DNA from: Polyporus tsugae
Lineage: Eukaryota > Basidiomycota > Agaricomycetes > Polyporales > Polyporaceae
Assembly: GCA_024305745.1 (NCBI GenBank)
Contig: JAHRBS010000008.1
Span: forward strand, 682,001 to 746,000
Direction of reading: 5' to 3'
DNA: 64,000 bases
Shown here: positions 12,489 to 23,973 of the stretch, piece by piece
Layout: every line of letters begins with the position of its first letter
How positions within the stretch are numbered: the first letter of the stretch is position 1
Translations under genes and position numbers: made by a program
Notes under the pieces: generated by a model
What the model was told of the DNA's origin: nothing
The model's database searches: none
What the model saw: the letters and a program-made list of their open reading frames with translations, nothing else

Positions 12489-13672
12489 TCACTGCTCTTC
12501 AAGGTCGGGGAAACCGATAGCGCCCCAGCCAGTCCAGAACGGCTTGCACACCCGCTTGTGATTCTTCTGCTCGATAGCAGTCAACTCCAGAACATCCTCG
12601 TCAGTCAGGTCGACAAGCTTCGCGTTCTCGTCGATGCGGCTCGGCGTGACGGACTTCGGAATAACTGATCGTTGGAGGAGCAATTGAGCGACGGCGAGCA
12701 GGGCGGCGAAGGTCCAGAAATTTAAAACTTACCGTTCACACCCGGCCTGTTGGCTTGGAGAGAGATGAGGATGTTCGAAGGTGCGACGCCGTACTTCTCC
12801 GCGAACTTCTTCACCACAGGATCTTCGATGAGAGGTGCACCGTCGGATCCGAGCGGCGAGTACGCGGTGACGACAATGCCGTGCTTCCTGCACTCCTGGA
12901 CAACATCCTCCTGCATGCAGGAACTGGCACAATAAATTGTGAGTGCTGTCTAACCAACAGCTTTGACATAATCTGACACTCACGGGTGGCTTTCGATCTG
13001 GTTCACCGCGGGAACGACAGTTGCGATCTTGAACAGCTCTCCGAGGTACTTCACCGAGAAGTTCGACACGCCGATCGCCTTCACCTTTTCCGGGTGCTCC
13101 TTGAACACCTTCTCCATCGCCCTCCAGGTGTCGCGCCAGTCGTGCTCCTTGTCCGCCTTGCCCTCCTTCATCGGCGCCGGCCAATGCATCAACCACAGGT
13201 CGAGGTACGGCGTGTCGAGCTGGGTCAGCGAGTACTCGAGCGCGCCGGGGACATCGCGGTGGTCCGTGTTGTTCAGCTTCGTCGTCAGGAAGACATCTTC
13301 GCGCGGTATCCCGGACGCCTTCAAACCCAAGCCGACTTCCTTCTCGTTCTCTGGGAGGGGACCAAGGAACCGTCAATATCAATACCTCGGGGGATGTCTG
13401 GCGGTATTGGGGAGGCAATAACTCAAATGCGTACGTACCATACCCAGTCGCGGTGTCGATGTGCCTGTAGCCGTTCTTGAGAGCGTGCTCGACAGCCTTC
13501 TCTACGGCCCCCGGCTTCGATCTCCAGGTTCCTGTGTCCGCGCCGCACAATATCAATACGTCCGAACTTTGTCCACGTTGAGTGTAGAGTTTGGAAGCTC
13601 GAGGGACGTACCCAAACCGACTGTGGGCATCTTTGCCCCCGTATTCAACGCGGTGCTTGTTGAGGCAGGCAT
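12489..13672 (-). CDS. Aldo/keto reductase
   Basis: Predicted cytosolic NADPH-dependent oxidoreductase that reduces aldehydes or ketones to alcohols. The N-terminus reads MPASTSTALNTGAKMPTVGL. The catalytic tetrad is complete: Asp46 and Tyr51 in HIDTATGY, Lys76 in LTTKLNN and His107 in LMHWPAP. The family signature IGVSNFSVKYLGEL and the cofactor-binding part (PKSVTPSRI) are present. Introns include one after VGLG, one in GY|ENEKE, one in ESHP|SCMQ and one in GVN|VIPKS, all with good GT...AG borders. The ATG at 13672 has an A-rich context and a TATAAATA box 83 bases upstream. The product is about 310 aa, normal for the family. Such enzymes in wood-decay fungi can act on aromatic aldehydes or sugars; the actual substrate is unknown. 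Confidence 0.88.
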
Positions 13673-14223
13673 GTTCGCTTGCTGTCGCACTTGCAGCAGG
13701 TCGTTCGGGACTGTGGCAAGTTACGGGGGGGGTGGGGCGACAAGATTAGGTGTGTATTTATACGCATCCACAGAGCTCTGAGGTGACGGGTCGCTGACTG
13801 ATCCACCCCCGCCCCAGCACAAAAGGATGACGCAAGTGTGAAGCCCCCACAATGCAAAGCCAGATAGCACGCGGTTCGGATGCTGTAAACGTCCGAGAAC
13901 TTCCCGCATCGATATCGCAGGGACGCCTGAGCGTTGGCCGCAGAAGCCGAGAGAGAGAGCTGATCATGAATATACAGAAGTGTACGTACTATACACGATG
14001 CAGTCCAAAGAGTAAGTAACGGTACAAGCAGTACGATCCCTTCCGATCCAGTGTCAACGGGCTAGGGCGCAAAAGAAGAAGTTTATGAACACACAAAAAG
14101 TAATACCCCATCCAGAGGGCAGCGTAGAATACGAGCTTGTCGAAAAGCAAGCGCGAATGTACTGAACAGTGTACCGACCAACCGTCCACCACGGCGCGGG
14201 TCCATTGTTCGTCCTGATCCTCC
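13673..14223. other. Intergenic region upstream of the aldo/keto reductase
   Basis: Contains the reductase promoter and the 3' flank of the membrane protein gene that ends at 14224. A G-rich run (GGGGGGGGTGGGG) lies near 13725. No other gene is seen. Confidence 0.35.
13755..13762 (-). promoter_or_regulatory. TATA box of the aldo/keto reductase
   Basis: TATAAATA on the minus strand, 83 bases upstream of the ATG at 13672. The AA9 and second hydroquinone reductase genes have similar boxes at nearly the same spacing. Confidence 0.5.
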
Positions 14224-15374
14224 TCACGCTTGCACCAGGCTCGGTGCGCGCTCCATGCGCCGCGGGTACCAGCCCGTGTCCTCGAGCCCTGGCGGGTCGT
14301 AGGATGCTGGCCGTGACGCGGACGTCGTCTTGGATACGGTGGACATCCGCACGATCGGCGGCGGGGGTAATACGATCGGGGGAGGCGGCTTTCGGTAGCT
14401 CATGCCCTTCTGGGTGCCCGAGCTGCTCGAGTACGTCAGGTTGTTCGCCAGGATGTCCTCGGACGACGTGAACATGGTCCGCCGCTCGTCGCTCTCTGAA
14501 GGAAAAGGCAAACGTCAGACGCACGAAGGGCAAATTATGGGGATGAAACATATGAAGAAAGTGCACTCACGACTGTTCCAGTACAGCCAGCTGGCGACAG
14601 GGCTCGGAGAAAGATGGAGCTGGAATTTCCTGAGCCGTGCCTGGCCCTGTCGTCTCCGGCGGATGTACAGCCAGACGCAGATCCCGATCGCGAGAAGGAG
14701 GACGACGGCGCCGAGGACGGCAGCGACGATGATCCCGTCTTTCGATGACTTGCTATGCGTCTCCGTCTCGGCTGTTGAGTTCTCAGATGCGGCAGCGCCT
14801 GCCCCGCATACCGATAGGTAGTCGAGGATGTACGGCTGACCGTGCGACGCCTCGGTAACGTCGATGGTGAGGTTGTGGAGACCGGCGTCCAGGGTACCAG
14901 AATTGAATAATTGTTGATTGGGGACGCATGCGCTGGTGGCAGCCATCTGCGGTAAAGCTGGAGGCGATCCATCAATCGAATAGGCAGCTTGGGGTGGAGA
15001 GGATCCTGACGGTATAAGGCCGAAGACGATGACACTTGAAGCTGCATACAGCTTACTCGTTAGCATCCGCCCAAAACAAACATATTCAAAGTAGACAAAC
15101 CATTGATCATCAAGGAGACGGAAGATCCGGGTGTTTGTGTGAAGTGGACGGTGTGGACTAAGCCGTTGGGATCGGAAGTGGAGAAGCTCCAGCCGTCGCT
15201 GTAGCGCAGAGAGCCGTCGTTGTCGTTCAGAAACTGGCAGCCTTTGGGCATCGGGCGTAGGTTGTTGGTACTACAACCACTGGGAAGTCCAGACGATGAG
15301 CTTGGATCAGATGGCGATTTATCGCCGTTGTTGTTGCCGTCGCCGCCGCCGCCGCCGCCATTGTTATCCTGCAT
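14224..15374 (-). CDS. Single-pass membrane protein with cytoplasmic tail, copy B
   Basis: Intact paralog of the gene at 3161-4359. Three exons, 15101-15374, 14571-15041 and 14224-14495, give 338 aa. A Gly/Asn/Asp/Ser-rich N-terminus (GGC codon run at 15340-15358) precedes the extracellular domain, marked by GCQFLNDNDGSLRYSDGWSF, HFTQTPGSSVSL, ACVPNQQLFNSGTLDAGLHN and SHGQPYILDYLSVCG. A single helix (DGIIVAAVLGAVVLLLAIGICVWLY) is followed by RRRRQ and a Pro/Ser-rich tail with KPPPPIVLPPPPIV. No signal peptide precedes the domain, which is usual for this basidiomycete group as far as I recall. Likely a type I plasma-membrane protein; a sensing role is only a guess. It shares long near-identical nucleotide stretches with copy A, so the duplication is recent. 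Confidence 0.78.
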
Positions 15375-16726
15375 GGCGCTTTGGCCTGCAGTTCGACAAT
15401 CAAGTCGAGAAGACGCACCATTTGATCCATATGACTGGGATTTTTATGCAATGGCTGGAAGGCGTCCGGAACCAGACCATTCGAACTATTCAGCTGACTA
15501 GCCATCCCTGTCGGTGCTGGTAATAATGACGCATTCGATACAGAGTCTTAGGAGACAGCAAGGTGGTAAGTGAAAGCTGAAACAGTATTGGATCGGCATC
15601 TCACCTCGAGGGCCCAGCCTCGTCCGCCTCCAGTTCTCGAAACGACTGTCCATATGAGGCACAAAAAGGGTGTCAACGCGACATGTATGGTCGGCTCACT
15701 AGATCCAACCAATCCACGTCAGCTGTCATGCTCAGACTCGGGAACGGAGAGACGCGACTCACGCCGAGGACGAAGAACGAGCCCGTGTCGCCACCGGAGG
15801 TCAACGTGAATGCAGACGGAGGGAAAGGCGACAATGGGACCCAACCCCGCGTTCTTAAAACAACACTGCCGGCCGGCGACCCACGCAAGGGGCAGAGCGC
15901 ATGGTGCACGTAACAGGATCTGTTCGTCAACCAGGGACCGACCAACTGTCAGTGGGTACGTGATGACGAGTGCGGTACTGGCTCCGGGCTGAGTCTGAGG
16001 GCTATGGCAACCCACGTATCAGCATGAGAAACGGAGCAAATTCGCGGGGTGCCCGTCCCGGCCTCCATCGGGCGTGGTTTTGCGCGGGCGTGCACTGGCC
16101 CTTTGGTGTGCGCAGTGGGCGTTGTGGATGGCTTCTGGGCATGCAACTGCGGCCGCTCGGTTTGACGGCTTGTCCATCTGTCCAGGCCTTCTGCGCGATG
16201 GGGGATGCGCTGGGCGGTGCGCGACAACGGAAAGGGTTCGCTGTATGTTCGGGAGATGTTTACAGGGTATCATTGCGACCGCTGCTTCATGGGAAAGCGG
16301 GAGAAGGAGCAAGTGATGAAAGAACGTTAGCGCTTTCCAGAACAGTTGAGGCTGCCATGTCGACCCTGGGCTTCCCAATACCGTCAGCGTTGTGGGACAT
16401 GGGAAGACAGATGCTGTGTTTGGGAGACGACAGGAGGGAGTTCGGCAACTGACCGTAGCTTGGAGGTGGTTGGATGGAAAGGTGAAAAGACGCCTAGCCA
16501 AGCCACTATCTTACCTCGCAAGTCGCCCGCTCGAATAGATAAGATTAGATCCCACCCATAGAATCCCCGGTCACCCAACAGCCTGTGGACGTAGACCGTT
16601 CCAAGTCAGTGCTCCCTCAGCCGTGGTCCCCGGCCGAACTGTGCTGAACTTAGTATAATCACCGTGATCCCGTCTCATGGTGATTGTGAAATGGCACAAG
16701 ACCGATGTATACACAGGGAAAAGATA
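15375..16726. other. Intergenic region with unassigned reading frames
   Basis: Open frames of about 160 codons exist on both strands at 15970-16501. They overlap each other, show no family resemblance and lack convincing intron context. I see no supported gene. The part near 15375 should contain the promoter of the membrane protein gene on the minus strand. Confidence 0.35.
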
Positions 16727-17422
16727 TCAAAAAGAAGCACGAGCTGTCCCAATAAATAACCCCTCCTCCAACGGGCCCGGGGGCGCGGCCGCCGCGTCTG
16801 AGAACCTCATCTGGAGAGAATGGGAGGGAGAGGGCATTGCAACAAGTACCACCACTCTCACCTCGACGGCGTCCTTCCCCGACGAGTCACCCGCCATGAA
16901 GTCACGATGTTCGCCGTGCAGCTTCTTGCCTTGGACGCGCCTTGAACCGACCGCGGTGGAAACATCACCGATGTCGACATGTCCACTCCGCTTCCATCGC
17001 CGCCGCTCCTCGCTAGAAATGAGATCTACGGATGCAGGCTTGTACAGTATATATTAGCGCCACGACCTCCCGTCAGAGAGGCTAACCAGAAGAGAGCTCA
17101 CCTGAAGAGTGCCCCAGCTTCCATCTCGCCCCTTCTCTCTCATGCTCATCATACACACTTCGAATAGCCGAGGCCGCTGCTCCGACCTCCCAAATAGCGA
17201 CCATGCACCTCTCTCTCTACTCCTCCGCATGCGCCTCAGCAGGCACCGAAGGAACGCCAATCCGAAAGCGACAACGGCGATCACGAAAACGACCGGCACG
17301 ACAACATTGACCAGAACACCATGAGACTTTCCGTCGCTCGTGCTGTTGGGAGTGGTGGCAGGACCGCCGCCCGAGCCGCTGCTCGCACCCCTCCCGCGCC
17401 CAGAATCGCTTGTTGTCATCAT
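16727..17422 (-). CDS. Small single-pass membrane protein of an unnamed family, copy 1
   Basis: Two exons, 17102-17422 and 16727-17038, give 210 aa. A Gly/Ser-rich N-terminus (RGRGASSGSGGG) precedes one helix (GVLVNVVVPVVFVIAVVAFGLAFL), then RRMRRSRER. The cytoplasmic part ends with a block around VEVRVVVLVAMPSPSHS and EGLFIGTARASF. The same end block occurs in the gene at 47107-48203 (LQVVVLVSMPSPERA, IGEYLLGTARVPW), so the two form a family. I know no function for it. An open stretch at 17500-17721 on the same strand could be an upstream exon, separated by an intron ending at GTGTAG near 17456. The model begins at the double ATG at 17422. Confidence 0.6.
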
Positions 17423-19971
17423 GCCACCCGATCTCCGCTGGAGAGATGAGATCTACACAGCGCGGACGTCGTCAAAATCGTCCAAAACCCCCTTTGATGC
17501 GGTAGGCCAAGACTCACCAAAGTGTCCGAGACAAGGACGTCCACCACCGTCGCGGAGTCCCTCAGTGGAACCAGGGTCATTTTTCCGATTCGAGATGACG
17601 GTTCGAGGGCATCGGGGTCAAACGGTAGGAGAACATCTTGGAGAGCTACGTCCGGAAGATCTGTAGCGAGGAATGTAGGTATGGTAGGGATAATACAGTA
17701 AGCCTGTCGTGCCATCGTCACATCAGTGTGACACTCTTGAAGGAACAGCGAGACCTACCTGTGAAAGGTCGCTGGTAGTATGGAATATGCGTTTGTGGAG
17801 GAGACGGTGGGGTAAGGCGAATGCAATGAAGAAGGAGGGAGTTTATGTAGATAATGATGCCGTAGCGTTTGCCCAAGCGTCTCTCGGCTAGTGACAGCGG
17901 CGCCGGAGGATGTGAGTCAAGCTTCTAGTTAAAGTTAGGGCCGATGTGGGCGTCGGGCACAGGTCCGGATCCAACCTATGCAGTGGTGGCCTCAAGGAGT
18001 CAGTAAGCCTCATCGCCCAGGAATATAGTCCAAGGTTTCGCTATGTCGTCCTATACTGCTACTTAAAGACTCTGTCGTTCTAGGTCGTTCTTCAAGCTTG
18101 TATGTCGACGCTAATAATGCTCAAGTTGTGATTGCTTACCAGTGGCCGCAGCTTCAGATTGGCGATGAGTAGGAGTCATCGTCCAGAGGCCGCGCGTGTC
18201 CCAGCAGCCTGACTCGAGATGACTCGTACATCAATCCTCCGCAGAAGAACGGACTTCCCGACCGCGCATCCAATTGAATGGAGAATACTGCTACCCCGTT
18301 CCATTATCAGAGTTTAAACAAAGCAGCCATGAGTACATCACCTGTCCACAGAGCCGCCCATAAATGCGGCTCATCGCACGTTCAATACGGAGCAAATGCG
18401 GGGAGGCAATCGAGAGAAGGTTGCGTTCAAACGCTAGAGGCTATGCATGAGGCCATCGTTATCGTTCCAACGGTACTTTGTGGGGTAGATGAATATCCGA
18501 AGGGTCACTTTTGAGAGAATTAGCTAGGAGCACCTCAGAGGGATAGTGAGAGTAGTGCCCTGGCACTGGCAGGCCGCAGAATAGCCGCTGCCAGTGCCAG
18601 CAGTGTGTGCAGCTAGATAAGCGCCCCGTCTACATCGGAGCGCCAGGTGCGAGTTCGGAGCGACTCGCGGACCCCGGCCACCGCTGGGGGACCACACAAC
18701 TGGTAACGCCCCTCCCACTTGTATGTTGCTAACTATATGCTCCGTGCCTAATTCCGTATCGCCGCTGGAAGCCTCAATTGTGTGGCTCAGGTTTTATCAG
18801 CGATAGCTACTGAGGGAGATTCTGGTGGAAACTTGAACCGTGGGAGCCGGTCAAAATCTGATAGTGGTAAGTCGTTCAAGCAAAGCTCAAGCGAGCAACA
18901 CTGACTGTCCTATTGACATGCGTTGCTCAAGGTTCGCCTGCAGAACACTGGTCATGCATATAGATAAAATAACAAAATTACATGGTAGAAGCAGCTTGCT
19001 ACCGTCATGTCCCCGCGCATCATACAGTTAGGCGTTTTCTCCGGTTAGTCTGTGCGCCCAACCTTGACCAGCATACTTACCTTCACTGCGCAGAGACGCG
19101 GTACCCTCCCACGATATCTCTGTCCCGTGGTCATGACGGTGGTGCCAGTCCGCGAGGTCGGCGTGTTCACACGCGAATCGGATCGTGATGCTGACGGTAG
19201 GTTGCCGGAGTCCCCGCAGCGAGGCAGCGACGAACGCGTCCACCACAGGTACAGATCAGAACAGGAACAGCCCAGCGTGGGCCACCTGAGGTTCGTATCC
19301 ACTCCGAAATTGCTCACCCTCGCTGACGGCCGGCAAGGTATCCGCGTTACACGCCCGTACGAATGGCGACGTTGACGTTTGACCTCGTCGTCGTTGTCGG
19401 CGCAGGGGAGCAATCCGCTTAGGTCCGTGATATTCATATCTCGAATAACAGCGTCTGACTCGCGTTCAGATATCTCAATGGTAGTCCGGCCGAAGAGCGA
19501 GCCCGTTCAAGTTGAACTACGGGGTTATGGTACTATGGTGCTCAAGTCAGATCATTCTGCATGATCTTTGCCTTCTGGAGGTGTACATTCAGGTGTTACC
19601 AGCACCTCCCACCATCCCTGTTGTCCGTGGTTAACTTTCTTGCAATCCAGACGACGGGTCAGCGTGCATTCTCCGTTCGTGGTATCTCCGTTGTCCGAAT
19701 CAGTCCGCGAGACTAGCATTTTAAGTGATCGGAAATCTATATTCCCCCCCCCCCCTAAGTGGCAGTACGCCCCGGACTCCTGTCGGCATATATAAAATCG
19801 CTGTTTGGCGACAGCCTCCGTCCTGATCACTTTGGTACAGCCCAATTGTCTTATTCAAGTGTGTCACCCCCCTTCCAATTATGGTCGAACGTCGCGTCTG
19901 AAATCAACAACAGGGAATCTACCGTCACATTGTACACTCACCCCATCAAATCTCCTTCCACCGCTCCGTCC
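17423..19971. other. Long gene-poor region
   Basis: No gene of recognisable family in 2.5 kb. It holds a perfect 13-bp hairpin at 18560-18600 and a run of twelve C at about 19744-19755, just upstream of the F-box gene. An open frame at 17500-17721 (minus) may belong to the membrane protein gene downstream of it. Confidence 0.35.
18560..18600. repeat. Perfect 13-bp inverted repeat
   Basis: CTGGCACTGGCAG at 18560-18572 is exactly reverse-complementary to CTGCCAGTGCCAG at 18588-18600, with a 15-base spacer. Each arm itself contains direct repeats of TGGCA. It lies in a gene-poor region and no role is known. Confidence 0.7.
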
Positions 19972-21647
19972 ATGGAGGGAAAATTCTCGGTTCGTCTTGC
20001 ATCCTGTGTGGACCTTGAAAGTATGCACGAGCTGACACGACTCTTCCGAAAGATGACATCTGTGCAATCGTCGATGTCGTTGAACTTCGACATGCTTCTC
20101 AATGTCATATCCGTGACCCCCTCCTACCCAAGCATCGCTACCTCGCTCATGGCAACATGCCGAAACATGTACCACGAAGGCGCAAAGACGCTGCTTTGGG
20201 CACCAGTGTCGCTTCGCACATGCGCAGGCGTCGCCTCCTTCATCGAGTTCCTCCACGCCGACGACTTCGCTCGCTGCCGCTACGTCAAGTGCTTGGGGTT
20301 TCTGAGCGTCGACCTCGATGTCGACGAAGCGAATAGTCTTGCAAAGGTTGTGCCGCGCCTGGAGAACCTCCAGGACCTGAGGTTCGCCTACACAGAAGGG
20401 ATCCTCGCCTCCAGCTCACAGCTCCCTGCCGCATTCGCCGCACTCCCCTCCTTGCGCCACCTCCACCTCTCGCATGCCGGCAGGAACATGCAGTATCTGC
20501 TGCTCACCACGCAGTTGAAGCTCACATCCGCGTACCTCGACTTCTCCACCACGGGGCCTGGCATAGAGGGCGCGAGGCAGATGATCCGCCTGCGGCCCGA
20601 CCGACCACCCTGCACCGGCTTCTGGACGGGGGTCGACGAGGATCGCCGGGACGACTTCCACCCCGTCCAGCTGTTCCGGGCGCACGTCGACACTCTGGAG
20701 GAGCTGCACGTCGTCCGGTGCCTCGCCCACAACGCCCTCGCGCCCTCTGAGTCCGACACTATCCCCGTGTACCCGCGGATGCGCCGGCTGATCCAGGTGG
20801 ACGACCCGCTGCCTCTGTCGATCGTGCCCTTCATCCGCGCCTTCCCGAACCTCGCCGACCTTCACTTTCAGAGTACCGGCTCTGTATACCAGTACCGCGA
20901 CGCGGAGCAAGCACCACGGGCAGGCGGCGGCGACACTACGGGCAGCGGCATCTCCAACACTTCACGGGGAGCGCCGAGGACCTCTACGCGCTCGGCCTTG
21001 TCTGCCCCATCCCTCACCTGACGCTCCTCATCGTCGAATGTGATCAGGACATGCTGCACACCTGCATGGCGAATGCGCACCCGCGCCATCTGAGTCTGTT
21101 GAGAGTGTCCGCTTTTCTGCTCTCAGACAGAGATGGTGGAGCGAGATTCATGGCGGGCCTGCGTGCACCGTGCTTCGCGACCGTCCGTACCCTCACGGTA
21201 ATCGTATCCCTCGCACGGACAGAACAACGTTCAGATGTCAAACCGATCCTGGTACGCTCGCCCACTGCGCCCTTGCGTCTGAGCGACGGAACGGATACTT
21301 GCTGACACCGGGTCCACCAGGAGCGCCTTGTGGCGGCGTTGACTGTTCTACCGCTTCAGGTCCTTGAATTCGCAGTCGTGAACGAGAGCCTCACACGCAA
21401 ATGGATCATCCCGGACGCAGACAAAAGACGCGACGCTGTGACGGCTGATGGAGGGTTGCCACATCTAGTGCGTACATCTAGGCTTGCCGCCGGCGAACAA
21501 TCCTTGGATTCCGTCGACGTGAATGCGCTCGCAAGCCGGCTGACGGAAAACATCCCGTCGCTCCAGTACGCCAATGTTTTGGTGCCTCTATCCCGAGGTC
21601 GAGGTATTAGGAAGGTGGAGATCGGGATACGACCGGCAAAACCGTGA
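19972..21647 (+). CDS. F-box/LRR-like protein 1, with an internal frame break
   Basis: Basidiomycete F-box-type protein, presumed substrate adaptor of an SCF ubiquitin ligase. An F-box-like stretch (NFDMLLNVISVTPSYPSIATSLMATCRNMYHEGAKTLL, about residues 38-75) is followed by leucine-rich repeat-like text such as FARCRYVKCLGFLSVDL and LENLQDLRFAY. The frame opened at 19972 stops at 21021. Clearly related text continues in another frame from about 20915 (HLTLLIVECDQDML, RTLTVIVSLA). It then crosses an intron (GTACGC...CACCAG, 21251-21319) to a last exon ending at 21647. Only a 34-base intron or an indel near 20880-20915 could join the two halves. The gene may therefore be a recent pseudogene or contain a sequence error. 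Confidence 0.6.
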
Positions 21648-21781
21648 TCACATTGTCTGCATTTCAGCGAGTCGTCAACGTCAGATACGAAAGGGATGCG
21701 TGTTGCGTAAACATGGGGCGGACTCTATAATACAATGATTTCTCTTCACACTTGCTACAAGCTGCTGATCCTATCGGATAG

Positions 21782-23176
21782 TCAGAGAGGGAGGATGTTT
21801 GGGATGGGGCCGATGGGCACGACGCGGTGCGGGTTGATCTGTCAAGGTATTCTATCAGACAATCGTCCTTCAGAGCGGCAGGAACGCACATGTGGGTGGG
21901 ACCAATAGTAGTGCGTCTTGATGTGGTCAAAGTTGCACGTCGACGAGAACGCGTCGTTGTTCCAGTACAGCTTCCGCAGCCAACTGTCCTCAAACCAGTC
22001 AGCTTTTAGCTCCCGACACCGCGCTTCAGACGTATTGATGAGAACGGGAGCGAGGAACGCACAGGTGAATCGCAGGGTATCCGTCGCGGATCGTGCGGAG
22101 GTTGCACTTGAAGTGGCCGACGTACACAGGGTCGAAGCGGACGATGGTGACGAACAGCCGGACGTCCGCCTCGGTGAGCTGGTCGCCGACGAGGTAGTCC
22201 TTGCCCTGCAGGATCTTTTCGAGTCGGTCGAGCGACTGGAAGAGCGGGACGACCGCCGCCTCGTACGCCTGCTGGGTCGTTCCGAAGCCAGACTTGTACA
22301 CACCGTCTGCCGCAATTGCATCTTTAATACACAGCAAGAAGAAAGGATGACAGCATATATGCGCACTGTTGACGGTGTCGTACACCCACTCGTTGAGTTC
22401 GTCAATCTCCTTGCGGAGGGGCTCGGGGTAGAGGTCGAGCTTGGCCTTGTCTGCGGGGAGCTGGTCGTTGAATGCGGTGTTGAACATGCGGATAATCTCG
22501 GAGCTCTCGTTGTTCACGATCGTCTTACGCTGCTTGTCCCAGAGCACGGGGACCGTGAAACTTGGCACAAACCTTGCGTCAGAGTCGCTCAGACAGTTGG
22601 TGTATCTGCATATATGCACTCACCGACCGTCATACTCGGGCTTCGTCCTGAGGTAGAGGTCCTTGATGTGATGGGAGCCGTAAAGCGGGTCGACGTCGGC
22701 GCCAGGGAAGGCATCGACATTCGCGAATGGCCAGCCGTTTCCACCCATCTTCGGGGATACTACGCTGACGTCTGTGGCGCCACGTTGAGTTTGAGACTCG
22801 GTGCCCCTCGCGTGATCGCAAATGGATCACTTACCAATGAAGTCCTCGAGACCCTTCAACTTCCGCACAATCAGCGTTCGCGTTGCCCAAGCTGACAAGA
22901 AGGGCTGAGTCACCCTGTATGCGCGCGGACAAGTGTGCGCAACGCTACTCACGACACGCGTAGGAGACGTAGAGATGGTAGCGGCCTGAAACAGTGGACC
23001 ACGTCAATGTAGCCTCCGCACGCGCATACAAGAGGCAACTCACCCTTCTCAGGGGGGAACTCGCCTCCCTTCTCGATGAAGTTCCTGAACGAGGAAGCCT
23101 TGCGCTTGAAGGAACCATCGGACTCGGTCTTGCCCTTGCTGATGTCGCTCAAGTGCGAGACGTCGCGGGTGGCCAT
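21782..23176 (-). CDS. Glutathionyl-hydroquinone reductase (Xi-class GST, ECM4/YqjG-like), copy B
   Basis: Second Xi-class GST of the window, with the same predicted cytosolic reaction as copy A. The N-terminus is MATRDVSHLSDISKGKTESD, then GSFKRKASSFRN. The catalytic Cys55 lies in YACPWATRTLIVRKLKG. FTVPVLWDKQ, a C-terminal helical domain (SGFGTTQQAYEAAVVPLF, LTEADVRLFVTIVRFD) and the end NPHRVVPIGPIPNILPL follow. Compared with copy A it lacks the intron inside FVTV|IRF and has an extra one near the end (SHPH|INPHR). The HYYW motif typical of the family is kept here but changed to GYYF in copy A. A CATAAATA box lies 81 bases upstream of the ATG at 23176. It looks fully functional. Confidence 0.9.
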
Positions 23177-23973
23177 GGTGCGGAGGTGCAGTGTGGGTGT
23201 CCTGAGAGGGTAGTATAGATGATAGTGCCGGGGTATATGCGATCTGGGACGTGCGGTATTTATGGGGCTCGCGAGGGTGCTGGACCAGTGGCGCGGGGCC
23301 TGGATGCGTAAGAACGAGCGAAGCTGAATCATCGTGCCAGGCGTGGAGAGCGAGAGGTGTTCCCTTTTATGGGGAAGGAGGACACAGGGGTGTCATGAGT
23401 CATGGCGCAATACTCAGCGTCCCCGTCCTGATCGTCCCATCCTCGAGCGTGCATGGCCCTCGGATCCGTCCTGAGCCTTGAAAAACAGCCAGAGAGTAGT
23501 CGTCGAGGACGATGAGTGACGGCGTAAGGAAGTAAGTGCACGGTGAGCATGAAGGAACGATTGGAATGCGGGACAAGAACGACCAAGGAACGACCACAGG
23601 CCAATCACAAGCGACGATCTGCGCCACGTGGTCCGAGATCCTTCTCAATGGTGTCCGGTTTGGGCGGGGAACTCCTTCTGTTCACCGCGCACCATCGACC
23701 AACGGTGGACATCCCGCCGTCGCACAAGCAACACATCTCTATAGGTTGTTATTTTTCGACTTGACTGTATATGCAGCGTCTCGGTACTCCACTCAACTCA
23801 CCAGAGCGTGCAACACGGGCGCGCGAGCGATCATCCTCTCCAGCTGCCGAACGAAAGGGCCGAGCGGCGGCGCCTTCTAATTCCCGTCTTTCTGTGCCGC
23901 TCATACCGAACACCGAAAGGGGTGGTACAGCTCATGAGAAGACCTCAAAACTCTTCTCTTTTCTACCACCACC
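23177..23973. other. Divergent promoter region
   Basis: Lies between the start codons of the hydroquinone reductase (minus) and the unknown gene (plus). Apart from a CATAAATA box at 23257-23264 (minus), no gene or repeat was recognised. Confidence 0.4.
23257..23264 (-). promoter_or_regulatory. TATA-like box of hydroquinone reductase copy B
   Basis: CATAAATA on the minus strand, 81 bases upstream of the ATG at 23176. Confidence 0.35.

Noticed and set aside
15970..16501. Overlapping 160-codon frames on both strands
   Set aside because: They are mutually antisense, have no family resemblance and lack splice context. At most one could be real, and nothing favours either.
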